A DNA stretch of 64,000 nucleotides. It comes from Megamerina dolium (taxonomy: Eukaryota > Arthropoda > Insecta > Diptera > Megamerinidae). The notes under the pieces were generated by a model. That model was not told where the DNA came from, did no database searches, and saw only the letters and a list, made by a program, of their open reading frames with translations. The stretch spans positions 5,413,501 to 5,477,500 of the forward strand of contig OY978525.1 of the NCBI GenBank assembly GCA_963854835.1, read 5' to 3'. Every line of letters starts with the position of its first letter. Positions within the stretch are counted from its first letter, which is position 1. The position numbers were made by a program, and so were the translations under genes. This document shows, piece by piece, positions 34,016 through 46,584 of this stretch.

Positions 34016-36090
34016 AGTGCTTCGGTTACTTGAATGAAAAATGAACTGAAAGATGAACTTCGTAATAGGAGTTGGGTCGATTGAAGTATAAGAAGTCCGC
34101 ACATGGACCGAAAATCAAACATGTACAATTTACTTGAATTACTTCAGCACTATGAATTACGTAGATGCTAAAGGATATCACATGCTCTACATATGCGCAG
34201 GCTCAAAGAAAAAGGTTAAAATCTGGTGTAGTTTTAATTTTAAATCGATAAATGCCTCATCTGAGATTCGATCGCATAAGACTTACGCGATTGTCAGAGG
34301 ATCTTCCCGCCTGAAGGGTTGACCAGGATAGACCTATTGTATCAAGTAATTTCTACACCCCAAACGAACCTAGGCCACAAGAGTATTACTTGGATGAAAA
34401 GTTACTATAGATCGCGTAGTTTAAATGAGATTTATTTGGGGAAATGGTCTCATTGAGAATTTTGATTAAAGCGATTTCTTTTAGAGAATACTTTCTGGAT
34501 GGTTCGTTTTTCTTCTACATATATATTTTGTATTCAACGCTTATTATATTGGTCACAGCACATATTAGAGAATTTCCAAGACATTTTTTATGACTACAAA
34601 AAAAAATCAATATAAATCTAAAATTGTTGTAGCACTAATTCATCATAAATAAAAATCTTACTAATACATCCTTCAATTAAACATTGATCTTTAATTTGAG
34701 GAAGATTTCAAGCTGGATCGAATGATCTGTATTAGATAAGAAAAACTAATCACAAAAAAATATACACTCTTAATGTCAAATAAAAGCTATTTGATTAATG
34801 CACGAGTTAGTGACTAGCTAAGTTTAGATCATCATTCATCCAAACTGAAACAGAAATGTTGTATGACTTCGATATGCCAAAGTGAAGAAAATTTATTAGC
34901 GAAACGAGGAAATATAATAAAACATTTAAACATAACTAAACTAGGTATTTTAATTTAAATAATAAATATTTAATGAAAGAAAGAAAAAGAGAAGAGAAAT
35001 AACTCATTTATAATTTCACCTCACAAATTAAAATTTTTTTTTTTTCACTTTATTCTATGAAATGTCGATAAGAAAGAATCAAACACAAACTGAAATATCA
35101 ATAATAAAACAACGTAATGACCTTGAAAATGGGCTAATCACGCTGAATAAAAGACATGCTAATAAATTAATAAAGCACATAATATTAAATACCACAAAAT
35201 GCGAATTGAACAATGAAAAAAAAAAAAATTATAAAAAGCAAAAGTGTGATTGGTTTTAATATAAATTTATTAATGATATGGCTTATTGGGATTTATGAAC
35301 TTTATTTTTTTTTTTTGCACATTTATATTTTACCTTTTGCTTCAACGGAAATGACATAAACTCGACTTAAAACAGTTAATAAATAATGAATGACGACGTA
35401 GACTCTACAATGGAAATATAAGTAGTAATAACCAAAGTTAATTAATTCTCAAAGCTGTATACTATTATTCTATAAATATAAATTCTATATAAAAAAATAA
35501 AATCACTTTTATCCAAAATAAAAAATATAAATATAATAAGTTATAGAACAAAAACTAATGTATTAATAATAAAAGACATTGATACAATGATGAATACACA
35601 ATAGTATAACGAGAGTAAACCGCAAAAAGAACTAATAAATACAAATTTTCTAAGAATAAAATTTAGTGAAATGAGTATGAGTAGCATTGCTCACCTCAAA
35701 TTAGCTCTTTGATCGAAATGAGTCAAACTAGTCATCAAATAAGAAAATTGCTGTAGCCTTACAGACGTATCGAGTTCTCGTGACTTAGTCGTTGGTAGAA
35801 GAACCTTCATCATTAAATATGTATATGATAACAATATATATTATTTTACAGAGAAAATACAGAAAAAATGTTCTAAAAAATGTAACAGATGGCTAAGCTA
35901 TGTTATTTTTTGGAATTGACAAAGACCCAATGGAGCAAAGAATCAACATTAGATGTCACATACATATTTATCATGATTTTTTGGCTTGACTCAACATCGT
36001 ATTTGCCACATTTGGCACAATAAAATTTATCATTTTTTCCGAAACTCTACTTTCCAGCCAAGATATGCTTTTTTGACAGGCTTTACTTGT
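34016..36090. other. AT-rich non-coding DNA
   Basis: No gene or recognisable element; homopolymers and AT-rich sequence only. Confidence 0.45.
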
Positions 36091-36094
36091 AGCC

Positions 36095-36500
36095 TGTAAC
36101 GATTAAGCTGATGGCTTAATCACACGACGCACGAAGCGTAACTATCAATTTGAAGCGTCGATAAGCTCCCTGTAGGATTGGAAAATCGGAAACCTACCCC
36201 TAGGTTTCTACAGTACCAATTGGGGCACGTTGTATGGACGTACTACCCTCCTTGGTGGGGGTCGATGCCTAACTAAAACCTCTTCTGATCTAAGGGTTCA
36301 GAACCCTGGTTGAAATGCAACTACACATCGAGTACTCCACGCCTTTGACATGGAATACTCAACCCGTGTGTTCTTTGGGTTACCACAATCACCAAGAAAA
36401 CCTTCCCGAAGGGCCGTTCCCCACGATCAGGTTGAAGGGATTCCATCCTGAGATCCTTCGAAAATTCTGAACTCGGAAAAAATTCTTACCGACCGTTCTC
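36095..36500 (-). repeat. GC-rich interspersed repeat, copy 1
   Basis: Conspicuously GC-richer than its surroundings. It matches, in reverse orientation, the segment at 60.3-60.6 kb: TAGGATTGGAAAATCGGAAA, ACCAATTGGGGCACGTTG, GACGTACTACCCTCCTTGGT, TTTGGGTTACCAC and AAAACCTTCCCGAAGGGCCG. It carries about 125 bp (roughly 36262-36378) absent from the other copy. It could be a LINE 5' leader; no ORF is legible. Confidence 0.75.
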
Positions 36501-37101
36501 TCATAGGTAGCCTGTAGGTAGCGTATTTCACAAAATATTTAAATTTTTACAACGACCTTACATATATTTAACCAATTTTCAACAGAATCGCGTAGTAGTA
36601 TTGGAATGCCAATAAACAAAATAGAGACGTAGTAGTCCATATTTTTTCCTGAGCTAGATTGACCTTTACAAATATTTAATAATTTGTTGTAGTTGAAATT
36701 AAGCTGTCAAATGGCATTAGATTCATTTCTAAAAAAAAAAATAATTAATTTGAGAGACGCCTTGAAATTTCCGACCGTATTCTAATAAAAATTATTCTTA
36801 TCAAAACAATGTTGCCATCTTTTTAATTATATTAGACACAATGGCGCATATTCATAATCAAAATTAAGTTCCAACTTAAATTAAGAATCGACTTTTTGAC
36901 TGATTCTTGTATGCGAAATTTGTCAAAAGAAGTCGATACTAAAAATATGTTGAAACTAAATGTGAACTATGAATACGCGCCAATAGAATTAGTTCTTAGT
37001 CCTTATTTTAAGCAGTGAGCGAATGGAATCTAAATTGTATCAATGTTATGCCAAAATGTAGAGCTCTATAAACATTTCTACATAAACATTGATTTTCTGA
37101 A
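36501..37101. other. AT-rich spacer
   Basis: Nothing recognised. Confidence 0.4.
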
Positions 37102-37105
37102 TTAA

Positions 37106-37597
37106 GGGGGAAGACCATTGTGACGGTTTGAAAAAATCGAGAATTTAATTCTGCATCGAAATACTGGATGGGATTTTTGATATTTTATAATTTGGATTTT
37201 TAAAGCACGATTTTGAGGCAAATTTTACAGGTAAAAAATTAACAATTTTTTATAAATAGCCACCATTTTCGTAAAAATCAACTTTTCAAAAAACGGCTTC
37301 AGTATTTCAGTGCGAAATTATAGAGAGAATAACCTGCCTATCTAACTTTTGTTCCAGATTCACTTGCCAAGGGTCCAGATGTCCCACCGATGGGGAAAAC
37401 CGGGCTGGAGGGGGGCTACGCGACCTGGAGCAGCGTGTACAGGGAGCCCGAGATCCAAACAAAAAAAATTGACATTTATTGTAAAAAAGATAACTAATAA
37501 AATCATATAAAACATTTTATCATTGCAAGTTGTTTTAATGCTGAAAAAAAATTCCGAAAATACTTTATTTTCCGACAGCTCAAGGTGGTCTTCCCCC
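37106..37597. mobile_element. TTAA-flanked inverted-repeat element, copy 1 (internally deleted)
   Basis: The 492-bp element lies between TTAA at 37102-37105 and TTAA at 37598-37601. Termini are GGGGGAAGACCATTGTGACG and, reversed from the right end, GGGGGAAGACCACCTTGAGC. A 735-bp copy lies at 58754-59488; this copy lacks about 240 bp just inside its left end, with a junction at ATCGA. TTAA target duplication is a mark of piggyBac-type transposition, but the termini do not look like canonical piggyBac ends and no transposase is present. Confidence 0.8.
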
Positions 37598-37601
37598 TTA
37601 A

Positions 37602-39904
37602 TTTGTTTAATTTCTAAATATCAATTCTTTCAAAATTCATACTAAGAAGATATGCCACCATTCACCTAGCAGTGAAATAAATTTGTTGGACTCTATAAAA
37701 CTCCGAATTTTGTTTTATTAAAAATTGTTTTTTTTTTTTAATTGGACAGTTCCTTGTAGACTGATATTACAACAATAAAAATTGATGACTCGAAATTTTT
37801 AGTTTACTTTTTGTTTCGAGTCTCTAGGTTTGAACCTTCGCTAACAGTAGCGTTGTTTGTAGTGAAATTCTCTTCTGGCTCTCTTCTTAACTTTGATTTT
37901 CTCAATATTTTTAGAACTTTTTAAATTTTGATATTGTAATTTATTTATCTCCATAAAAACTTGACAAATTCCTACTAAATAATGTCTTATCGTATGATAT
38001 ATAGGAAATAATAAAATTGTTGATATTATCAATTTAAAGATAATAATTAAGCGATTAAAAATGAATGACAATACTAATAAAAAAAAATATGAATAGTAAG
38101 CATTACATATTAGTACTACTCATTAAGCATTATATCTACATATTGCACATGCAGTATATTATAGCAGTTTACCTTCACAATGAACTAAAAAAATTGTATA
38201 AGAAATACAAATAATATGTCAAAAAAAACATGAAAATAATGAAAATTCATTAAATATCTTTTATAACAGATACATTATACAAATGTTTTAATTTTATTGT
38301 AAAACAAAGCAACTTAATACGGCTTTATTAGCAAGCCATTTGTAGTAGTTGAGTATAAAAGAGTTGGTTGGTGTATGTGAATGTGAATATGAAGGTATAT
38401 TTGAACAAAATTATGTCACGTGTGCATGCATGATAATAATGATGATGATGATGATGATGATGCACACGATGATGTTGAAAAAGAAATAGAAAATATGAAA
38501 AAAAAATACATATTCAAGATCATTGCCATCCATCCATATCCATCTAACCAATAGAGTGAGTGCCATCGAGTAGTTTGTGCTATCAAAGAAGATAGCAAAC
38601 ATTTTAATGAATTAAATTAATAATTTGGAAACATTTCAAATAAACGTTAAACATTAAATTAACAAACATCAATAAAAGCAAACATGCTTTATGCTGTCTG
38701 CTCTGGCAAGCTTTAATAAGCACTTTTTCTACGTAGTAACTAGTTGCGAGTAGCAACAGTGTCAATAAATAGCTAAAAATATATTAAGTTTAGCTAAGAA
38801 AAATATTACTGTATGCATAGAATAACGGTGTTAATATAGCATGCCCATTATTGATTTGTTCTACATATGTTTTATGACCGGTGAACAACTGCCCACCAAA
38901 TTATAAATCTAGAAATCAAACGTATAGTTAAAATCTATGTATTCTTATTAGAGATATTGTTTGTGGCTAACTACTTACTTTTATTACGACCACATTTTAT
39001 AAATGTCATTCATTAGGTGTGCATTACACTGTGTGACACTACATTTCTGTGGAACATGGATGATTTTTGCGTCAGCTGAGATAAGAGAAATACAAGAGAA
39101 AGTTCAATTTTGCTTTTTTCAGCGCTTTCAAAACGTGTCATTAACTTTTTCTCTTAGATGACCCCTAATAAAATTTACTGAAGAATAAAATTGTGGAATA
39201 TTTTAACCCTTGTAACGTTCGTTAAAGTATTTTTTTTTTTGACATTTCTTCAAAAGAAGTGAAAAATGACCCTGAAATATGGGAGTTAAAGGGTTAAAAT
39301 GTTTTGCGAAAAAATTCCTCATGAAATTCTGCTGCAAGTCCTCATGAAATCCAACTACTAAATTTAGCTCATTGTTTCTTTAACTAATTTCAACTACAGA
39401 AAAAAAAGTAAATTTAATGATTTCATACAGTAAAACTGTACCTATTTATTATTATATGTTTTAGAGCTGCTACAACATTAACCTAATATATTCATCCGAC
39501 TGAAAAAAAAACTACATCACTCTAACAATGATAAAAAAAATTGGTGTTGCCCAGTGTGTTTTGACTAGTGTGTAAGTTACGAGGAAACAGCAGCAGCAGC
39601 AGCAGCGTCAATAAGTAACCGGTTAATAATTGTTTCAGCAGCTAAATTTGGTAGTACATGTGTTTTGTTGTTGTAACTTGAAATTGAAAACGAAATTGGC
39701 TGCTTTTTTTTTGTTTGCACGAATTTTATATTGGTTTTTTTTTTTTATTTGCCGGCTAAATAAGGTTTGTCTTAATTTCGTCTTCGACGCTGTCTTGATT
39801 ACTTTTTAATAATAATATATTTAATTTTAATAAATATTTACTTATTTACTTATAATTATTATCTGTCTTTGTATATTAAGGTATCTCGTACATTTTTCTA
39901 TTTC
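37602..39904. other. AT-rich non-coding DNA with microsatellites
   Basis: A (GAT)n run at 38437-38464 and a (CAG)6 run at 39589-39606. Open frames over the GAT run on the minus strand are low-complexity artefacts. Confidence 0.5.
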
Positions 39905-40400
39905 CCATTTGAATAATGAATCTTAGTTTATTTGTATCTCGAGCGATGAAATATATGGCTGACATGGTAAATTTTTGCTTCCCCAACACTTTTTCCGAAT
40001 ATACTTTCCTTATAAAATGGGTTCCCATACAAAATGACCGAAAAAACACTTGAAAATTAACAAATAATCCCACAACTGAACAGGAATCGTCTCTAGAGCG
40101 TTGAAATGTATGACTAAGCTTAATTAATTTTTCCTTGTTAACATTTCCTCCAAACATACTTATCCCATAACTCCATTTTTTAGGCGGGCTCTCATACAAC
40201 ATGATCGAAAGAAAACTTGAAATTCGAAATAACTGAACAAAAATCGCCTCTAGAGTATTAAAATGTATGACTGACCCACATTCATTTTTCTCTACGAACA
40301 TATTCTCTGAACATACTTACCCCCTATCTTCACCTCTTAGGAGGGCCCCCATACAAAATGACCGAAAAAATCTTCGAAAATCAATGCAATATAAGGTCAA
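39905..40400. repeat. Tandem array, about 160-bp unit, locus C
   Basis: Nearly three units. CCATACAAAATGACCGAAAA starts near 40024, 40191 (diverged) and 40348. Each is preceded by a cytosine-rich stretch and followed by CTCTAGAG and TTGAAATGTATGACT. The period and the CCATACAAAA core resemble the other arrays, but the rest of the unit is different, so a common origin is uncertain. A minus-strand open frame across it is spurious. Confidence 0.65.
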
Positions 40401-41190
40401 CCCCTTTCAAATTTTGCGTGGTTAATTTTTATGTTACAATTATCAATGCAATTGCAATTAGCAATGTTTTATTTCTTGTATGTTCTATTGTCCATGATAC
40501 ACCTTAATATACATATGTAGATATGAATGTATTAAATTTGTTGTTTGTTTGCCATTTGAAATGGCAAAAAATACAGTTACATTTGCATTTGTTTATTTAT
40601 TTATTCGTTTTTTTTTTTTTCTTTAAGTTCATTATTTATTTTATAATATCTTAACATGTTTATTTGAAACCGATATAATTTAGAATATTAGTAGGTATCG
40701 TACGTCAACCAGAGCAACTGTGAATGCGTATGTTTCTACCATAATATGTATGTATGTATAAGTATTGCGTAAACGAATACGCATAATTAAATGAAATGTA
40801 GATATATACATATATGTACTTTCTATTAAGTTAAATATAAATGTGTGTGTGTATTCAGAAGTGAATAAATCCTCTAATAGCTTTTTAGCCTTGAGATTGG
40901 CTGATTAAAATCGAAAGTAATTAATTTTCGAATGAAATTTCCAATTATTTAAACCTAAATGTTTGGTTTTTATTTGATTAAGATCATTTGTATTTAGTTC
41001 TCATGAAATCTTAAAACAATAATCGCATTTGAATTAAATTAAAGTTAAAATTTGTCTTCTTTTCGTAAAACCGCATTGAACAATTTTTTGAATAAGAAAG
41101 TAAGGTCGTAGAACTTGACTCTTGAGTCAACCCTTAGTAATTAAAAAATTATAATAATAATTGGTCGAACCAGCCATCGGATCAACGACA
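40401..41190. other. AT-rich spacer
   Basis: Nothing beyond AT-rich sequence and short GT and TATG runs. Confidence 0.4.
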
Positions 41191-41196
41191 TTATAT

Positions 41197-41266
41197 AGGT
41201 TAGGTTATGTGGCTGCCCTCTCTCTGAGAGGATACACTTAGGCCAGAAAGGCACATTGTGATACCA
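41197..41266 (-). mobile_element. 3' tip of a LINE with CCTAA tail
   Basis: Read on the minus strand it ends ...GCCACATAACCTAACC, like the CCTAACCTAACCTA tail of the LINE remnant at 53.24 kb. A short GC-richer stretch with a CTCTCTGAGAG palindrome precedes it. The next SINE abuts it. Confidence 0.4.
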
Positions 41267-41486
41267 CCGAGCTTATCTTCCAATACTGTTGTGCGTGTTA
41301 AATTTGGACAGCATTTGAAGGGACCTACTTATATTAGCCTGGTCCGGACGGCAGAACCCTAGTCCTATCACTTTAACTTAGTTTTGTCACAGAGCTCTTT
41401 TAAGAAGCACTTTTGGCAAAGTGTTACTGTGTTACCAATTCTTGCCGGCAAGACCAACGCTCTAACCACTGAGCTACGGCACCCAT
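41267..41486 (-). mobile_element. tRNA-derived SINE copy 4
   Basis: Body signatures CAATACTGTTGTGCGTGTTA (41281-41300), GGGACCTACTTATATTAGCC and TTTTGTCACAGAGCTC (41383-41398). The A-box side of the tRNA-like head, reversed, reads GTAGCTCAGTGGTTAGAGCG (about 41460-41479), a near-perfect match to the pol III A box. The B box is deleted. Confidence 0.8.
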
Positions 41487-41999
41487 TAACGACATTATAT
41501 ATATCTATGGCTATGGTAGTATATTGTGTCTATCTCTACAATGAAAATTGCATCAGAATTTTGCTATACAACTCTTCCAAAAGTTTTAGTTTTGAGGGTC
41601 ACTCTAAAAGTTTACGGATATACATACAAGGAGAAACACATATTTTATGAGAAATATGCACATATTCGCCTTTAAATTTTATTTCTTTTTGAATTTCAAG
41701 CAGACAGTTTTCGTAACACTTTTTCCACTCTGATGTGGAATTATCTCGGAAACATTCCTTTTAGGCACTTCAGTGGCATCTTCTGGTTATGAAAAAAGAA
41801 ATGAAGAAGGAAGAAGAAGGAAGACGCCGTAAGGTGCGAAATATGTCGAATATGAGCAATGAGTCAATAATTCTTTCTCTTTTATGTACTCACAATTTCT
41901 GTTGTTTTTGAGTCTCTCTGGAACACTCAAATAGTCAATTTTTTTTTTTTTTATTATTACGGTCTCAAGGTTAGTCACCTACTACAAGTAATACCTTAC
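41487..41999. other. AT-rich spacer
   Basis: No gene seen; an AAG-rich stretch lies at 41795-41822 and a poly-T run at 41939-41952. Confidence 0.4.
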
Positions 42000-42965
42000 C
42001 GGACTGTCGAAAGTGGTTTTATAATCAACAAATAAATGGTGTGTGTCGATCTGTTTTTCCTGGGACTTCTCCAGATTTTGATCCAAATTTTGATCCAGAT
42101 CCAGATTCGATAGTCGAGTGGTAAAAGCTTTCGCTGTTAGTGGTGATTAAAGCTTACTGACGTCTAGCTTTCTATGTGCGGGACTTCATTTATTCTTTGC
42201 GACACATAAATGTGTTCGCACCTTAGCTGCAATAAGGTAGTGATCCGAGTCGATGTTGGCACCACGGATCGATTTCACGTATATCCCACTGGAAGCATGC
42301 CTTCCGTCGATCACTCTGGTTTTTCGTTCGTTCATCTGGAGACAGCCACATCGTCTATGGATGTGTAGATGTTAAAATCTGCGGGGAAGTCGATCAGCTT
42401 GATTCCGTTATCGGAAGTGTTCTGGTGGGGACTGAATTTTCCGACAGTTGGACCAAAGGTACCTTCCTTGCCCACACTGGCATTAAAGTCGCCAAGCACG
42501 ATTTTGATATCGTGGCGGGAGCAGCGGTCATAGACTTATTTGAAACGCCGAAAGAGGCTCTCTTTAGTCGCATCAACCTTCGCATCCGCCCGAGCGTGGG
42601 GACAGATTAGACCGATGTTGTCTTCCGAATAGTTGCCAGCCGTTCGTTCACAGGTGTTAACCATAAGATAAGATATCGTGGTCTGTTATTGACAAAAAAT
42701 CCACATCCGAGTTTACGCCTCTCCGCATAGCAATTGTAATATATCTCAACCCTATCCCGTCTATCGCATTTGAAGTGCGATGATGTCAGCCTTATATTTG
42801 TCGAGAACACCTCCGTGGCTTGTTTAGACCTTCGATCAAAATGTGTTGGATACAACGTCTACTATATTTCTTCATTACTGGATGTGCAGGCAAAATTGGA
42901 TGTCTTTAATTTGTGCGCATCTTCGATCTTCTTCATTCTCAAGGGTGTCTCTCCACTAAGATTTT
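42000..42965 (-). mobile_element. RTE-like LINE remnant: APE-type endonuclease domain
   Basis: On the minus strand, near 42500-42400, the frame gives IVLGDFNASVGKEGTFGPTV followed by GKFSPHQNTSDNGIKLIDF. This is the GDFNA motif of the apurinic-like endonuclease domain of LINEs. Upstream on the same strand are decayed stretches (NIGLICPHARADAKVDATKE near 42615-42550). The GC content is higher than the surroundings. It probably belongs to the same broad family as the RT remnants at 14.5 and 23.5 kb, representing the other end of the element; that link is inference. Confidence 0.75.
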
Positions 42966-44930
42966 TTTAGTTTAAAATCTGAAAACCATTCATAAATTGT
43001 GATAACATATTAATGTTAATGATAACATTGCATTGTTTATAAAAAATCAGTATGGTTGTTGTAAGATTTGAAACCATCTAGCCATCTAGTGGCCGTTTCC
43101 GGGTACGTATATAAGTTTTCAGGATCAAAAATGTAGAAAAATTATTTCTTTTGGTTTTCTGTTAATAAAAAAAAGCTTTAAGGGTTTAAAGAATTTCTGA
43201 TATCCCTTCTATCAGTGTGTATAAATTGCTGAAGTACTTCGTAAGTCAAAAAAGATTTCTGAGAAAGACTATCAATATCTGAGTAAATTTTTATTTGGGA
43301 CCGTATAAATTAAAAATCACTATAATATAATGTATAACAATAATTCATTTTTAGTGTTTAATTACCCGAATTGCCTCACCAAATTAATGCTTTTATGATA
43401 TACTATTCGGTTGCTAATACCTACAAAATGTATTGCATTTAACTTTATTAGCATTCAATAATTACGTTTGCAGTGTCCAAAACATGCTTGTAACTAAAGA
43501 TATATCTATCACTACCCGCATTGGCCTTGAACATTTAACACAATTTCTTTAATGGAAAAGAAATTAAAAACGATTATATTAAAAAAAAAAAACGCCATTT
43601 ACAAAAAACAAAACAAAAAAAAAAAAAACAAAGGCTTGTCAAATTTATATACAGTAGTACTATTGTTGTTGTAATGTGCTATACACTATATATGACACTA
43701 AGTGCAGAAAACCCAAATGTAAATATGCCATTGTCAGTTGCGGTGTAAACTTGACATAAATTGACAACTTATTTTATCTCGTGACAGCAACGGCTTTTTA
43801 TGAATCGATTATTTCGTTGGTTGTTTATTGTTAATTGTTTTAAATTTTTTTTTCCTTGTTTTCATTTTTATTATAAATATGAATTCATCTATTGTTTGCA
43901 TAGTGAATAGAAATGAAATACAATACATAGCCATTTTTTGCATTCAATTATGAAACCATTTTGATAGCCAAGGGGAGGAAATGAAGGAATTTAAAAAAAA
44001 AAAAAAAAATTAATAATACTAAATAATTTTAACTATTTTTAACAAGTAAATTATATGATTATGTATTTATCATCATCTTGTTAGAATTTGTGATTGCTGT
44101 TGCAGGGTAGCTGCAGTTGATTAATAATCAACAATGACAAAACACTTATTTATTTAATATGAGTAGATTATGAATTGATCAGTTCGGATAGATTTATTCT
44201 CTAGTTGTATCGGTTTTTAATTATGATTGCCTGCAAAAAATAAAAAATGTTTCTTCAGCTATTACTTGATTGATACGATTAGCTAGCCAAACTTCCGTAT
44301 CTTTAAAATAAGCAAAAAGTCCGTGCTCGCCTTTGTATGAGTCATACTGAAAAATAGTTTATATTCCGGAGTAAACAAGATCCTCAAATATTAGGTTTCA
44401 TTGGAATTTATTATATAGTGATAGCGCTATATTTACTAAAATAATGCTTAAGTCAAGAAATCTTACTTACGGTGCTGGTTATACCAACCATTTCACAACC
44501 TCAAATTGGGTGGTTCTTGAAGCAAGTATTCCTTTTTCACAGGTATAATGGCGACAGTATTTTTATCGCTATACCCCCACCATACTCAAGGTAGTTTGCT
44601 AGATTATTGAGGGAACGTAGTGTGCGAAACATATCTGCACTTGCAATGGCAGTTATACTGCAATCAAAGCCCTTGGGAACCTTGCTAGTTCTAAGATACT
44701 TAGTGATTGTTAGAAAAGTATGTGCTCCAGAATACTGCATAGAAAATGAATTAGCCAATGCTGTGTTAGTCAGGCTGCCCTCCAGGCTCTTATGGGCACT
44801 GCTAGTTCTTCGAAACTGATCACTGAGTGTAAGATGACGTTGAAGGGTTTGCGAAATCAAATACACTCTGTTGTAGCACAATGAATAATTTGGTCAACGA
44901 AGAAAGTTCTTCTATTCGGAATCGGGCAAC
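42966..44930. other. AT-rich non-coding DNA
   Basis: No gene supported. The 114-codon minus-strand frame at 44537-44881 has no recognisable motif; a decayed repeat is possible because this stretch is GC-richer. Confidence 0.4.
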
Positions 44931-44933
44931 ATA

Positions 44934-46584
44934 CAGTGGCTCCCAGCTTATTTCGTACAGTGACAGTTTAAAAATTGCTGCAGTCGTAATTCCTAATATA
45001 GCAAAAATTTGAACAAAATATAAATGCCATTTTTGAAAGGAAGGTTTGTTTTTTATATTCCAAAATTTACTTTTTCAAAATTTTAGTGTTTGACACTATA
45101 AAAAAATAAAATAAGAAAAAAATAGGAAAATTCATGTCACAGCTTATTTCGTACAGTCTCTTTAAGTTCAAACTAAAAACAAAGTAAGTTGATTTTAATA
45201 TTTAGTATGACATCCCTTAGCGTTAATGACAGCCTGGAGTCTACTTGGCATTGAATCCACCAATTTTTGAGTGATGTCTGGTGTGATTTTTTTCCATTCC
45301 TCCATCAGTACCTTCTTTAGGTCTTGCTTATTAGAAATCTTGTGTGTTCTTATTTTATTGTCCAAAATAGACTAAAGATTTTCAATCACATTCATGTCAG
45401 GTGACTGTGGTGGTGGAGACATCAAGTGTGAGCAGTTCAAATAAGCCAAGATTGCACAATCCCAGATTTATGTTTTGGGTCATTATCTTGGTAATACCGA
45501 AATTCTTCCCGCAAACCCAGTTTGTCTGCACTTTGAAGTAAATTGTTTTTCAGAATCTCGAGGTACTTCATTTTGTCCATTGTTCCCTCAATAAAAACCA
45601 ATTCACCTACTCCGGCTGCTGACATACAGGCCCAAACCATCACGCTACCGCCACCATGCTTCACTGTGGGCTTAAGGTTCTCCTTGTTTAGCTCGGTATT
45701 AGCTTTACGCCAAACATATGACATTCCGTCCGAGCCAAAAATATTAAACTTAGACTCATCCGCGAAAATAACGGTATTCCAGAACGCAGGAGTATTAATA
45801 ATATGCTCTTTGGCGAAGTCAAGTCGGCGTTGTATATTCATTTTTGAAATGAATGGTTTCTTTCGGGCTACTCGACCGTTCAAGTCATGATTGCGCAGCA
45901 CACGTCGGACAGTTTTAGCACTGGATGATTTTCCTATTTCACGCTGAACCTCTGCAGCCAACTTCGGAGTGGATAACTTTGGATTTTTCTTAATTTTTCG
46001 TACAATATAACGCTCGTCTGATGCGTTGAAAATCTTATTAGGTGCTTCTCTGCCCTTGTTCTCCAACCGATTTTCGCGAATGAAGCGTTGAATGATGTAT
46101 TGGACAGTTGAGGCACTTAAATTTGTCATTTCAGCAATTTTTCGCACACTCTGACCTTTCCTAAAATGGTTAATTACCAGTTTACGCTGTTCCATCGTTG
46201 TACGACGACCCATAACGCTAAATGTTTAATTTACAACACTTTAACTATTTAAAATAAGAATAATAAAAATTGTTATAATAGTTAAAAAGGTCCAAAAACT
46301 CATACAATTCAAAAAAACTTTGTAACTGCGCGGCAGAATGAAACTTACTTACATTGAAGTTTGTGTACGAAATAAGATGTGAGCTGAAAATCAGCTGATC
46401 AATAGTTTTTCTCTCTTGCATGACAAAAAGAACAATTTTTGGGGTTCCCCGTTTTCTTATTAGGTTTACTAAACACATACACAGACATCTACATTCAAAA
46501 CTTATCGATAAGTTTTTTAGTTTCGATGTTACAGCCATTTACATAAAAATATATACACTGTACGAAATAAGCTGTGAGCCACTG
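44934..46584 (-). mobile_element. Tc1-like element with nested (IR/DR-type) inverted repeats
   Basis: The 1.65-kb element is flanked by TA (44932-44933 and 46585-46586). Outer termini are CAGTGGCTCCCAGCTTATTT and, reversed from the right, CAGTGGCTCACAGCTTATTT. A second copy of the terminal motif lies inside each end: CACAGCTTATTTCGTACAGT at 45137-45156, and its inverted partner TACGAAATAAGATGTGAGC at about 46367-46385. Each end therefore carries two transposase-site-like repeats about 200 bp apart, the layout known as IR/DR in Tc1 relatives. One transposase gene occupies the middle. Confidence 0.92.
45195..46213 (-). pseudogene. Tc1-type DD34E transposase with one frameshift and one stop
   Basis: The first 258 codons (46213-45437) are uninterrupted. 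They hold MGRRTTMEQRKLVINHFRKG with a first helix-turn-helix (VRKIAEMTNLSASTVQYII) and a second domain ending RVARKKPFISK. The first catalytic Asp is in VIFADESKFNIFG, then KHGGGSVMVWACM, and the second Asp is in YYQDNDPKHKS. Just after this a frameshift near 45450 moves reading to a frame with HLMSPPPQSPDMNVIENL, which holds the catalytic Glu. A stop (TAG) follows where Trp is expected. The rest (VLMEEWKKITPDITQKLVDS, then MPSRLQAVINAKG) is open to TAA at 45195-45197. Total about 340 codons, the usual size. This is a recent copy by the low number of lesions. Confidence 0.92.

Noticed and set aside
38411..38602. Open frames across the GAT microsatellite
   Set aside because: Translation of a simple repeat (poly-Ile or poly-Ser) with no other support.
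39876..40301. 141-codon open frame on the minus strand
   Set aside because: Lies entirely across the tandem array (locus C); repeat structure explains the open frame.
44537..44881. 114-codon open frame on the minus strand
   Set aside because: No recognisable motif and an overlapping frame on the other strand is similarly open; could be old repeat, not supported as a gene.
45543..45890. 115-codon plus-strand open frame
   Set aside because: Antisense shadow of the Tc1 transposase.
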